From contig JAGVKP010000052.1 of the NCBI GenBank assembly GCA_020050475.1, positions 1 through 14,143 on the forward strand: a DNA stretch of 14,143 nucleotides. The letters are read 5' to 3'. A program made the translations under genes and the position numbers. Origin of the DNA: Candidatus Babeliales bacterium (GTDB lineage Bacteria; Babelota; Babeliae; Babelales; JACPOV01). Below, piece by piece: positions 1-6,275 of the stretch (position 1 is its first letter; each line of letters starts with the position of its first letter). The notes beneath the pieces are model-generated. The model worked only from the letters and a program-made list of their open reading frames with translations, made no database searches and was not told the origin of the DNA.

Positions 1-1178
1 CCGTAAAGCTCATCCACCCCGTTCACGATCGCACGATCGCCATCGACCGTAATCTGTGCGCCCATTTTTTGAAGTTCGCGCACATGCAAAAATCTACTTT
101 CATACACTGTTTCGTGCACGACGCTTTTGCCCTGGGCGAGGCACAAGGCTGCCATAAATGGCGCTTGTAGATCAGTCGGAAACCCCGGGTATGGGCTGGT
201 GCGAAAAGAGACGGCCTGCGGATGCTGCGTTGCTTTGAGAGCAATACCGCGCCCTTCAGCACCTACGGTAACTTCATGCCCCATTTCTTGCAGTTTAGAA
301 AGAAAGACATCCATATCGCTTGCCATCGCATCCGGCACTATTACATTTCCTCCGGTGATCGCCACTGCAATCAAAAGACTCCCTGCTTCTAGCCGATCAA
401 CCATGACACGATACTCAACCGGCCGTAATGATGCCACACCCTCAATTTCAATCGTTGCCGGGGCTTTAATGGCAATGAGCGCACCCATCGCCCGCAAAAG
501 ACCGATAAGATCAATTACTTCTGGCTCAAGGGCCGCGTTGATGATCTGCGAAATACCGGGCGTCAAAACCGCCGCCATTAAAATATTTTCGGTCGCCCCA
601 ACGCTAGGATATTCAAGCACACAGCGCACTGGCTTCAGTTGATCAGTGTGTGCACGCAAGAATTCACCCTCGACATCCAACTTTACCCCCATCCGCGCAA
701 AATTTTTCAGATGATAATCAATCGGCCGTGCACCAATAAGACAGCCACCCGGCAATGCAATATCCGCTTTTGAAAAGCGCGCAAGCAGCGGCCCCATTAC
801 CAATACCGAAGCGCGCATTTTTTTCATAATTGCCGCTGGCACTTGAAACGAACGAATAAAACTCGTATCAACTTCCAAAAGATTCTGTTCGGGGTAAAAA
901 AGAACTTCAGCTCCCAGCTGCTCAAGCAATGCGATCATCTGCAAGACATCGGCTGAAAATGGCACATTGTGGAGTGTCGACTTTCCTTCAGTCAAAATGA
1001 GCGATGCCATCATAACCAGCACCGCATTTTTTGCGCCGACTAACGGGACCTGCCCCTGCAAACCGAGTGACTGCTCCACACAAATGTGGTCAGCATCGGG
1101 GGCACCAGAAATAAACTGTGCCTGAATTGCTGGCCATTCGTTGACTGAAAACAGCTTATTTCCGATAACAATGCTCAT
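1..1178 (-). CDS. murA: UDP-N-acetylglucosamine 1-carboxyvinyltransferase (MurA), 3' end cut by window edge
   Basis: MurA catalyses the first committed step of peptidoglycan synthesis in the cytoplasm: it transfers enolpyruvate from phosphoenolpyruvate to UDP-GlcNAc. I translated 392 residues from the minus strand; roughly the last 30-50 residues of a normal MurA lie beyond position 1. Visible motifs are GAKNA (48-52, with the substrate-binding Lys50-Asn51), LPGGCLIGARP (142-152, with the catalytic-loop Cys146), PGFPTD (331-336, with the conserved Asp336) and ESRFLHVREL (360-369). The loop residue is Cys rather than Asp, which in this family goes with fosfomycin sensitivity. The ATG at 1178 follows AAGGAG by four bases, a strong ribosome site. 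The N-terminus is about 25 residues longer than usual before the conserved GAKNA region. The gene is divergent from tdk. I expect a conserved, functional gene. Confidence 0.95.
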   Translation of the reverse strand, partial: MSIVIGNKLFSVNEWPAIQAQFISGAPDADHICVEQSLGLQGQVPLVGAKNAVLVMMASLILTEGKSTLHNVPFSADVLQMIALLEQLGAEVLFYPEQNLLEVDTSFIRSFQVPAAIMKKMRASVLVMGPLLARFSKADIALPGGCLIGARPIDYHLKNFARMGVKLDVEGEFLRAHTDQLKPVRCVLEYPSVGATENILMAAVLTPGISQIINAALEPEVIDLIGLLRAMGALIAIKAPATIEIEGVASLRPVEYRVMVDRLEAGSLLIAVAITGGNVIVPDAMASDMDVFLSKLQEMGHEVTVGAEGRGIALKATQHPQAVSFRTSPYPGFPTDLQAPFMAALCLAQGKSVVHETVYESRFLHVRELQKMGAQITVDGDRAIVNGVDELY

Positions 1179-1282
1179 GGAACTCCTTGGCTCGCGCATA
1201 GAGGGAAAAATTGGTACTTATCTTAACTAAAAAAAAAAATTACTCTAATAAAAAATAGTTTTTTTGGCAGAAAGTTCAGCAC
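1179..1282. promoter_or_regulatory. Divergent murA/tdk promoter region with an 11-A tract
   Basis: This 104-bp gap separates the divergent murA and tdk starts and must hold both promoters unless they lie inside the genes. It contains an uninterrupted run of 11 A (1229-1239) and is otherwise A/T-rich. For tdk the best pair I can find is TTAACT (1223-1228) and TAATAA (1246-1251) with 17 bp between them, which is a weak match. For murA I see no convincing pair; TAAGAT on the minus strand within 1219-1226 is a possible -10. The A tract suggests bent DNA or a phase-variable spacer, but this is speculative. No operator-like palindrome was seen. Confidence 0.4.
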
Positions 1283-1870
1283 ATGATCGCACCTTTGATA
1301 AAAAGTTCTCTTGAAGTTATTTGCGGACCTATGTTTTCCGGAAAATCAGAAGAGCTGATTCGCCGTCTGCGTAGAGCACATTATGCAAAGCTGTCCGTCG
1401 CCGTTTTTAAGCATCAACTTGATGATCGTACCGCTATCGACCATGTCGCATCGCATAATGGCACTCTCTTGGCTGCACAACCGATACGAAGCGCGCACGA
1501 GCTCGAGCCGTTTATTTTTGGTGAAACGCAGGTAATCGGCATTGATGAGGTACAATTTTTTGATCTTGAGATCATCAACGTCATCTGCAAGCTTATTGCG
1601 CGCGGAAAACGTGTAATCGTTGCTGGCCTTGATCTCGATTTTAAACGGCGGCCATTTGGACCGATGCCAACGCTTCTTGCCATTGCAGACGAAGTAACTA
1701 AACTTAAAGCTATCTGTCTTGAATGCGGAACGGATGCACACTTTACCCAGCGACTGGTCGACGGGGCACCTGCACAGTATCATGATCCGGTGGTTATGGT
1801 CGGCGCGCAGGAGCAGTACCAGGCCCGCTGCCGCAATTGCCATCGCATCGATCTTCAACCACCATTTTAA
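1283..1870 (+). CDS. tdk: Thymidine kinase, type II (zinc-binding)
   Basis: This enzyme phosphorylates thymidine to dTMP with ATP in the cytoplasm, as part of pyrimidine salvage. The 195-residue length is normal for type II thymidine kinase. The P-loop GPMFSGKSEE lies at 15-24, a Walker-B-like IDEVQFFD at 87-94 contains the expected catalytic Glu89, and the lasso/zinc module has Cys145-x2-Cys148 and Cys183-x2-Cys186, so all four zinc ligands are present. The substrate-loop Tyr-containing segment lies around 176-182. The start at 1283 leaves a short N-terminal tail ahead of the P-loop strand, as expected; the only Shine-Dalgarno-like sequence is a weak AGAAAG upstream. The stop lies 5 bp before radA, so the two genes are probably co-transcribed. 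The gene looks intact. Confidence 0.95.
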   Translation: MIAPLIKSSLEVICGPMFSGKSEELIRRLRRAHYAKLSVAVFKHQLDDRTAIDHVASHNGTLLAAQPIRSAHELEPFIFGETQVIGIDEVQFFDLEIINVICKLIARGKRVIVAGLDLDFKRRPFGPMPTLLAIADEVTKLKAICLECGTDAHFTQRLVDGAPAQYHDPVVMVGAQEQYQARCRNCHRIDLQPPF

Positions 1871-1875
1871 CGCAC

Positions 1876-3219
1876 ATGGCAAAACAAAAAATAGAATTTA
1901 ACTGTTCACTGTGTGGCTACCGCCCGCCAAAATGGGTTGGCTGCTGCCCTTCATGCAATGAATGGGGAAGTGTTGCTCAAATCGAACCTTCACTGAGTAG
2001 CAAAGAGTCACTTTTTGCAAAGGCCCCTGCAAAACTAGCGCCGCTTTCTGCTATCACAATCCGGCATGATGAGCGCATGCTCAGCGGTATCGGGGAATGG
2101 GACCGCGTCCTTGGTGGTGGCATCATGCCCGGTTCATTTTTAATTTTAACGGGTGATCCGGGCATCGGTAAATCGACACTGCTTTTACAGATCGCTCACT
2201 CATTAGCAAAACGTCACCGGGTTATTTACGTTTCATCAGAAGAATCCCTCCAGCAGGTGCGGCTGCGGGCTGAGCGATTGGGATGCCTTGCTAATGAACT
2301 CATGTGCTCTGATCAAGCACAACTTGAATCGATTATTGCCCTCAGCCATGATCATCAACCAGAAATTATGATCATCGACTCAATCCAAAACTGCTATTCG
2401 GCCGACACCCAAGTCATTCCCGGGAGCATTGGGCAGCTGCGCGAGTCCGGTTTTCGCCTGATGCGGCTTGCCAAGGAGCGTAACTGCGCGGTCATTTTGA
2501 CCGGACACATCACCAAAGAAGGGACAATCGCCGGCCCTAAAATGCTCGAACATATGGTGGATGCCGTTTTTTATCTTCAAGGGGAAGATCGCTGGCAAAC
2601 GCGTATTTTACGCGCGGTTAAAAATAGATTCGGCGCAATTGGCGAGCTGGGATTTTTTGAGATGCACGAAAACGGTATGCAAGAAGTACCCAATATCAAC
2701 CAGCAGCTGCTTGAAGATGCCTCATTTAGTCCCGGATCAGCCCTGATCAGTTATCTTGAAGGCTCTCGCCCGTTACTCATTGAACTACAAGCACTCCTTG
2801 CTCCTTCAAAATTTGGCATGCCGCAGCGCGTAGTAACTGGCGTTGACCCCAAGCAGGTGGTGTTGATTGCCGCTCTTTTGGAAAAATACCTGCATATAAA
2901 ACTGAGCACTTTCGATATTTTTTTTAAAGTAAGTGGCGGCTTTAAAATAAAAGAAAGCGGCGTCGATCTTGGTATCGCACTCACGCTGCTTTCAAGCTAC
3001 TTTCAAAAACCTCTCCCTGAAAAATCAATTATTCTTGGCGAAATAAACCTTACTGGCCAAATTAAGCCGATCAACCAGATAAATATGCATCTTCATGAGG
3101 CAGACAAATTCGGCATCCGCCATCTCATGATCGCGCAGACCCAAAAGATTGAAAAACATTTTGCCCAGGTAAGCAGATTTTCATCCGTCTACCAGCTTCT
3201 TGAACTGTTCGGCGAATAA
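1876..3219 (+). CDS. radA: DNA repair protein RadA (Sms)
   Basis: RadA is a RecA-like ATPase, active as a hexameric DNA helicase, that promotes branch migration during recombinational repair. The 447 residues match the usual length. Visible in order: an N-terminal zinc finger with Cys10, Cys13, Cys24 and Cys27; Walker A GDPGIGKST (93-101); Walker B IMIIDSI (164-170, Asp168); the RadA-specific KNRFG motif (249-253); and a C-terminal Lon-protease-like domain from about 290 to the end that in RadA proteins is not proteolytic. I chose the ATG at 1876: it begins MAKQK next to the zinc finger, as is typical of the family, and lies just after the tdk stop. An in-frame ATG at 1837 would overlap tdk and add 13 atypical residues. 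No clear terminator follows. Confidence 0.96.
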   Translation: MAKQKIEFNCSLCGYRPPKWVGCCPSCNEWGSVAQIEPSLSSKESLFAKAPAKLAPLSAITIRHDERMLSGIGEWDRVLGGGIMPGSFLILTGDPGIGKSTLLLQIAHSLAKRHRVIYVSSEESLQQVRLRAERLGCLANELMCSDQAQLESIIALSHDHQPEIMIIDSIQNCYSADTQVIPGSIGQLRESGFRLMRLAKERNCAVILTGHITKEGTIAGPKMLEHMVDAVFYLQGEDRWQTRILRAVKNRFGAIGELGFFEMHENGMQEVPNINQQLLEDASFSPGSALISYLEGSRPLLIELQALLAPSKFGMPQRVVTGVDPKQVVLIAALLEKYLHIKLSTFDIFFKVSGGFKIKESGVDLGIALTLLSSYFQKPLPEKSIILGEINLTGQIKPINQINMHLHEADKFGIRHLMIAQTQKIEKHFAQVSRFSSVYQLLELFGE

Positions 3220-3240
3220 TTCACCGCCTTAAAATTCGGA

Positions 3241-3260
3241 CATATTTTATCATATTTTAT
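3241..3260. repeat. Tandem direct repeat of a 10-mer (CATATTTTAT x2)
   Basis: CATATTTTAT occurs twice in direct succession within an A/T-rich stretch immediately upstream of the TTGACA at 3270. Its position would suit an AT-rich upstream promoter element, but it could also be chance in A/T-rich DNA. Confidence 0.5.
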
Positions 3261-3269
3261 ATTTTTAAA

Positions 3270-3296
3270 TTGACAGGCTGGTAATAAAAATATACT
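3270..3296 (+). promoter_or_regulatory. Candidate sigma70-type promoter for the exported-protein gene run
   Basis: A perfect -35 hexamer TTGACA lies at 3270-3275. The best -10 is TATACT (3291-3296), giving a spacer of only 15 bp; a 17-bp spacer would give the weaker TACTTT at 3293-3298. Transcription would start near 3303, about 60 bp ahead of the first small gene. The site sits in the 142-bp gap after radA, which shows no gene of its own and no clear radA terminator. Confidence 0.55.
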
Positions 3297-3361
3297 TTTG
3301 CTGTAAGGATCGTGATTTTATTTGTCCGTTTTTTGCAAATATTAAGCTATGTGGGGGAACT

Positions 3362-3835
3362 ATGTCTTTTAAATCAGCTTTTTGCACACTCATCGCCTTT
3401 GCGGCTTTCAGCTCATCTATTTTTTCAATGGAGCTGTCATCTAACAATCAAAACAGCACACGTACAAGCTCACAAGCTCGTTACATCAAAAGTAAAAGGC
3501 AAAAACAGCTCATCGCGCAGGCTTCACACCCATTGGCACGATTCAAACTGCGTAACGCAATCGCTCTTGCACAGTCAAGAGAGAAAAAAAGAATGATCAC
3601 CCTTGCATCGTATCGCGACCGCACTGTTAATCCTGGCGAATCGAAATCTAAAACGGAATTTTCTTCACACCTGACTCACCAAAAAGCACTTTTGAACGCG
3701 GCACAAAATAATCAAAGACCAGGTTCACTGAATCGTCCAAATCAACTAAAAAAAATAGGTAGAACGGAACGATTCGAAACACTTCCAGGATTCTCACGCC
3801 CCGCAACCCCTCCGTTACCTGACCTTGGCAAGTAA
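3362..3835 (+). CDS. Small exported basic protein, unknown function
   Basis: I do not recognise this 157-residue protein. It begins with a typical signal peptide: Lys4, then a hydrophobic stretch at about 6-21, with a likely cleavage before Met23-Glu24. The mature part is Ser/Asn-rich near its start and then strongly basic and helical (for example KSKRQKQ around 45-51 and REKKRM around 75-80), ending in a Pro-rich tail (ATPPLPD near 148-154). No cysteine is present in the mature part, so no disulfides are expected. The start is well supported by GGGGGA (3353-3358) just upstream. It is the first gene of a same-strand run of five exported proteins. The Met-Glu pair at the cleavage site recurs in four other proteins in this window. 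Export to the periplasm or outside is inferred from the signal peptide. Confidence 0.75.
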   Translation: MSFKSAFCTLIAFAAFSSSIFSMELSSNNQNSTRTSSQARYIKSKRQKQLIAQASHPLARFKLRNAIALAQSREKKRMITLASYRDRTVNPGESKSKTEFSSHLTHQKALLNAAQNNQRPGSLNRPNQLKKIGRTERFETLPGFSRPATPPLPDLGK

Positions 3836-3872
3836 GAAAAATAAAACGTAAATGTACTCATCGAGAATCACT

Positions 3873-4454
3873 ATGTTAAAAAAAATAATTTATCTATCTT
3901 GTGGGTTTCTAGGTATCAGCATGCCGAGCAGTCCTATGGAGAGTGCTTTTTCAACAACCAGCTCACCAGTAAAAAAAGCACCTACTCAAATCGCAAAAAT
4001 TCTTCAGAAAAAATCTACTGACGCTTTTGCAAAACTAGCTATGGACAAAACTACCTTGTTCAAATTGAGTACCAAAGCACGCTATCTCACTACTCAAAAA
4101 AAAATGCGCCAACTCGTTCATATGGCGTTTCGCAATACAGAAAAGAAAGAAGAATTAGCCAAAACATTGGAGCTTTATCGCAAGCTCTCGCAAAATGGAG
4201 AGCAAAAAAAAATTGATAAAAAGAACTATACTGCACAATTAAATCGATTATCTCGCGCAAACGTCACAACGACCAGTAAGCAACTGGTTGAAGATTGCAC
4301 TCGTACGAGTGCTCATCTGAGAGCCTTACAGGCCGTCGGTATAAAACAGGCCACCATCCCCACCCATTTAAATATAAAAAAATCGCATGCCGATGCTAAA
4401 AAACTACCCGCTGCTCAAGCAAAAGAAAAACGAAGATTAGCTTTGCAAAAATAA
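3873..4454 (+). CDS. Small exported Lys-rich helical protein, unknown function
   Basis: This product is 193 residues from the start I prefer, and unrecognised. MLKKIIYLSCGFLGIS forms a classic signal peptide (two Lys, then a hydrophobic core), with Met22-Glu23 at the probable cleavage site. An in-frame ATG at 3852 would add seven residues ahead of this and push Met-Glu to residue 29, out of line with its neighbours, so 3873 is favoured; neither start has a strong ribosome site. The mature protein is rich in Lys, Ala and Gln and should be mostly alpha-helical, possibly coiled-coil in the middle (about 75-135). A short HLRALQAVGI segment near 150-160 loosely recalls segments in other small proteins of this window. 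It lies 37 bp after the previous gene and is probably co-transcribed. Confidence 0.72.
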   Translation: MLKKIIYLSCGFLGISMPSSPMESAFSTTSSPVKKAPTQIAKILQKKSTDAFAKLAMDKTTLFKLSTKARYLTTQKKMRQLVHMAFRNTEKKEELAKTLELYRKLSQNGEQKKIDKKNYTAQLNRLSRANVTTTSKQLVEDCTRTSAHLRALQAVGIKQATIPTHLNIKKSHADAKKLPAAQAKEKRRLALQK

Positions 4455-4500
4455 GTATGCAAGGTTATTGCAGCATCCTCAGGATAAGTAAAGAAAAAAC

Positions 4501-5109
4501 ATGCGCTTACTCCTACTCTCAATTCTGGCTAGCCAACTTATTGGCCTTCATCTTTTGAGCAACATTCATGCGATGGAGCAACAAAATGTCGCCAACAGAA
4601 AGCTCAGTGGCAAAAAACTCTGTTTTGATAATGCCGCGAGCGATCGCTCTCAACATATTTTTCTTCCATCGCCCAAAGAAGTGGTGAATCAGAAAAAAAA
4701 GATGCGATGGTTTACCAAAAAGCATTTTGAAGCCACTCAACAGCTTAAAAAAAACCAGGCTGAGATCGAGCAGCTTAAAAATCAGCTCAAAAAAGGTGGC
4801 GTACTTATTGAAGGGATTGCTGCGCGTCACCATGCCATCAAACTACATCCGTCAAGAAACGGACTTTCGATACCATCATCAGCCGCGAAAATTAATATTA
4901 AAACTCTCAGAGAGCAAGTTAAAGATTTTCAGCTTTCAAAACCGATAACCCTACGCCAGTTGAAAAATCATAGGAGTATTGATAAATTTTGGCGCAAACA
5001 AAAAAAACAGATTGAACAAAAAATTGTGTCAGAAAAGATACATATGCAGACACTCGAAAAAACGATAAAACTACTGCAGGAAATCGGGATCAGCCATGAA
5101 ACTCGCTGA
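4501..5109 (+). CDS. Small exported coiled-coil protein, paralogue of the next gene
   Basis: This unrecognised protein has 202 residues. A leucine-rich signal peptide (1-24) ends in IHA, followed by MEQQN; cleavage after Ala24 would fit signal peptidase I. A linker, LSGKKLCFDNAASDR (35-49), precedes a likely coiled coil at about 60-98 (many Lys, Gln, Glu and Leu). A second basic helical stretch covers 150-195. The segment 32-66 aligns with 28-59 of the following gene's product, sharing the pattern basic-basic-L-x-F...A-x-(D/E)-R...P-x-x-x-(E/Q)-(D/V)-V, so I call the two divergent tandem paralogues. The ribosome site is weak (AAAGAAAAA). The 3' end overlaps the next gene by 14 bp, suggesting translational coupling. 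Confidence 0.75.
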   Translation: MRLLLLSILASQLIGLHLLSNIHAMEQQNVANRKLSGKKLCFDNAASDRSQHIFLPSPKEVVNQKKKMRWFTKKHFEATQQLKKNQAEIEQLKNQLKKGGVLIEGIAARHHAIKLHPSRNGLSIPSSAAKINIKTLREQVKDFQLSKPITLRQLKNHRSIDKFWRKQKKQIEQKIVSEKIHMQTLEKTIKLLQEIGISHETR

Positions 5110-5791
5110 AAAAATAGCTCTTTGCCTCGTGGTATATCTGACAAACTTTTTTGTGCCGAGCTTGACAATGGAACGATTACACACAAAAGCAGCACGCAGG
5201 CTTGATTTTTCCGGGCAAGCAGCAGAGAGAAATCAACCTTTTACCCCTCCGACAGAACAGGACGTCAAAAAAATAGCCAATCTTCTCAATTCAATAAGCG
5301 AAATACAGCAAACCATTATCCAAAAGCAAAAAACAATCACCGAAGACCAGCAACAACTTACCGCAGTTATTCGTAATCGAAAAATGCTTAAAGCTTTTTT
5401 TCGCAAGCGCCATCGAGAAACGCGATTTTTTGGACAAAAATTACGCAGGCCCGCAAGCCTCACGAGATTTGATGTTGAACAAGCACATAGCATGCTCAAT
5501 CGGCTCAACTTATACGTAGATCGAGCAGACCGTAAATTGCGCTACAACAAAATGAGGATACGCCGCATCCCATTGGAAGTAGCGGCATGTAAAGATACAA
5601 AAAGAAAACTTATACCGCAGCTCAAACAGCTTACCCTTACCGCTAATTTTAATAATGCAAAAATAAGTCTTGCAATAGGTTCGACGCTTCAGACACTTTC
5701 AAACATTAATCAAAATGAGCACTCTATCATGCAAACATTGAAGCCTAAAAAAGACCAGCTCAATGTACGTTGCTTGGAAAAATTACACTAG
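5096..5791 (+). CDS. Small exported helical protein, paralogue of the preceding gene
   Basis: This unrecognised protein has 231 residues. A signal peptide (MKLAEKIALCLVVYLTNFFV and on to Thr24) ends in SLT before Met25-Glu26. The early mature segment RRLDFSGQAAERNQPFTPP (34-52) matches the equivalent part of the upstream protein. This is followed by a Gln-rich helix likely to form a coiled coil (about 55-95), a very basic stretch (95-120 and 146-158) and a C-terminal helical part. The start codon lies inside the previous gene, with AGGAAA and GGGA shortly upstream, and the 14-bp overlap suggests coupled translation. Export and an envelope or secreted location are inferred; no catalytic motif is visible. 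The gene is followed by a 76-bp gap with a separate promoter candidate, so it may end the first transcription unit. Confidence 0.75.
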   Translation: MKLAEKIALCLVVYLTNFFVPSLTMERLHTKAARRLDFSGQAAERNQPFTPPTEQDVKKIANLLNSISEIQQTIIQKQKTITEDQQQLTAVIRNRKMLKAFFRKRHRETRFFGQKLRRPASLTRFDVEQAHSMLNRLNLYVDRADRKLRYNKMRIRRIPLEVAACKDTKRKLIPQLKQLTLTANFNNAKISLAIGSTLQTLSNINQNEHSIMQTLKPKKDQLNVRCLEKLH

Positions 5792-5803
5792 GTAAAAAAT
5801 CTC

Positions 5804-5832
5804 TTGAGTTAGCCTTCCTTATTTTGTACCAT
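5804..5832 (+). promoter_or_regulatory. Candidate promoter for the gene at 5868
   Basis: TTGAGT (5804-5809) and TACCAT (5827-5832) are separated by exactly 17 bp, each matching four of six consensus bases. Transcription would start near 5839, within the Fur-like box just downstream. The match is moderate and could be chance. Confidence 0.35.
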
Positions 5833-5833
5833 T

Positions 5834-5848
5834 TGAAAATCATTATCA
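5834..5848. promoter_or_regulatory. Fur-box-like operator
   Basis: TGAAAATCATTATCA matches the 7-1-7 inverted-repeat Fur consensus (TGATAAT-N-ATTATCA) at 13 of 14 defined positions. It lies 20 bp ahead of the start codon and over the predicted transcription start, where a bound repressor would block transcription. That Fur or a relative such as Zur or PerR binds it is inference; no regulator gene is in the window. Confidence 0.45.
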
Positions 5849-5867
5849 TTTTATTCGGAGATAACAA

Positions 5868-6200
5868 ATGATTTTCAGAAATAGAGCTATTGCTATTATA
5901 GCAATAGCAACCTTCGGCTCAATTCTCAGTAATGAAGATCAGCTTCAAAAACTTATGGAAAGATTTGCCAAGATAAAAACTAGTTACATTCATAATCCTT
6001 CAAGCGCCATTCCAGAAGAAACACATATTGCAAATCTTTCACAGGATGATCTTGGAGTAATAGAAAAACTGGTGGGATCGTTTGATCAAATAGCTAAAGA
6101 AACAAAAAATCGTAGAACAAATAGGCGATCACGTTCTCACGCCAACGAACTTCGTTCGATTCTGGCCAAGAGAAATATTACATTACTGACAGAAAAATAG
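5868..6200 (+). CDS. Small exported protein, unknown function, possibly metal-regulated
   Basis: This 110-residue protein matches no family I know. The first 21 residues form a signal peptide (Arg4 and Arg6, then an Ile/Ala-rich core), likely cleaved near ILS before Asn22. The mature part is helical, with an acidic segment around 45-60 and a very basic one at 82-90 (KNRRTNRRSRSH). The start is strongly supported by GGAG (5857-5860) with a 7-base spacer. The codons for residues 7-14 form a 23-bp palindrome, which could fold in the mRNA close to the start. The gene is preceded by a Fur-box-like element and its own promoter candidate, setting it apart from the four genes before it. It lacks the Met-Glu pair seen in several neighbours. 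Confidence 0.72.
   Translation: MIFRNRAIAIIAIATFGSILSNEDQLQKLMERFAKIKTSYIHNPSSAIPEETHIANLSQDDLGVIEKLVGSFDQIAKETKNRRTNRRSRSHANELRSILAKRNITLLTEK
5886..5908. repeat. 23-bp palindrome inside signal-peptide codons
   Basis: Arms GCTATTGCTAT (5886-5896) and ATAGCAATAGC (5898-5908) are perfect inverted repeats around the single base at 5897. The palindrome lies 16 bp after the A of the start codon at 5868. It could be an operator half-buried in the gene or an RNA hairpin near the ribosome site. It could also be a by-product of alternating Ala-Ile codons. Confidence 0.6.
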
Positions 6201-6238
6201 ATCGGTATGCGAAACTCTAGACGCGGTCAGTACCGATC
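6200..6238. terminator. Inverted repeat abutting a stop codon, weak terminator candidate
   Basis: GATCGGTA (6200-6207) pairs perfectly with TACCGATC (6231-6238) across a 23-base interior. The left arm begins on the last base of the stop codon at 6200. No T tract follows, so it is not a standard intrinsic terminator; it may stabilise or pause the transcript before the protease gene. Confidence 0.35.
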
Positions 6239-6275
6239 GCTAAACTGAAGCGGGAATTATTGCGTAAGGAGTTTA

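Noticed and set aside
127..642. 171-residue plus-strand open frame
   Set aside because: It is antisense to murA, whose minus-strand frame has clear MurA motifs throughout; the plus-strand product is low-complexity Ser/Ala/Ile with no ribosome site.
1346..1882. 178-residue minus-strand open frame
   Set aside because: It is wholly antisense to tdk, which carries all expected kinase and zinc motifs.
3241..3260. Short direct repeat as a CRISPR or phage attachment site
   Set aside because: Only two contiguous 10-mers in A/T-rich DNA, no spacers, no integrase and no tRNA nearby.
3852..3872. ATG at 3852 as the start of the second small gene
   Set aside because: It adds seven residues before the Lys-rich signal-peptide start and displaces the Met-Glu pair relative to neighbours; it is not fully excluded because both ribosome sites are weak.
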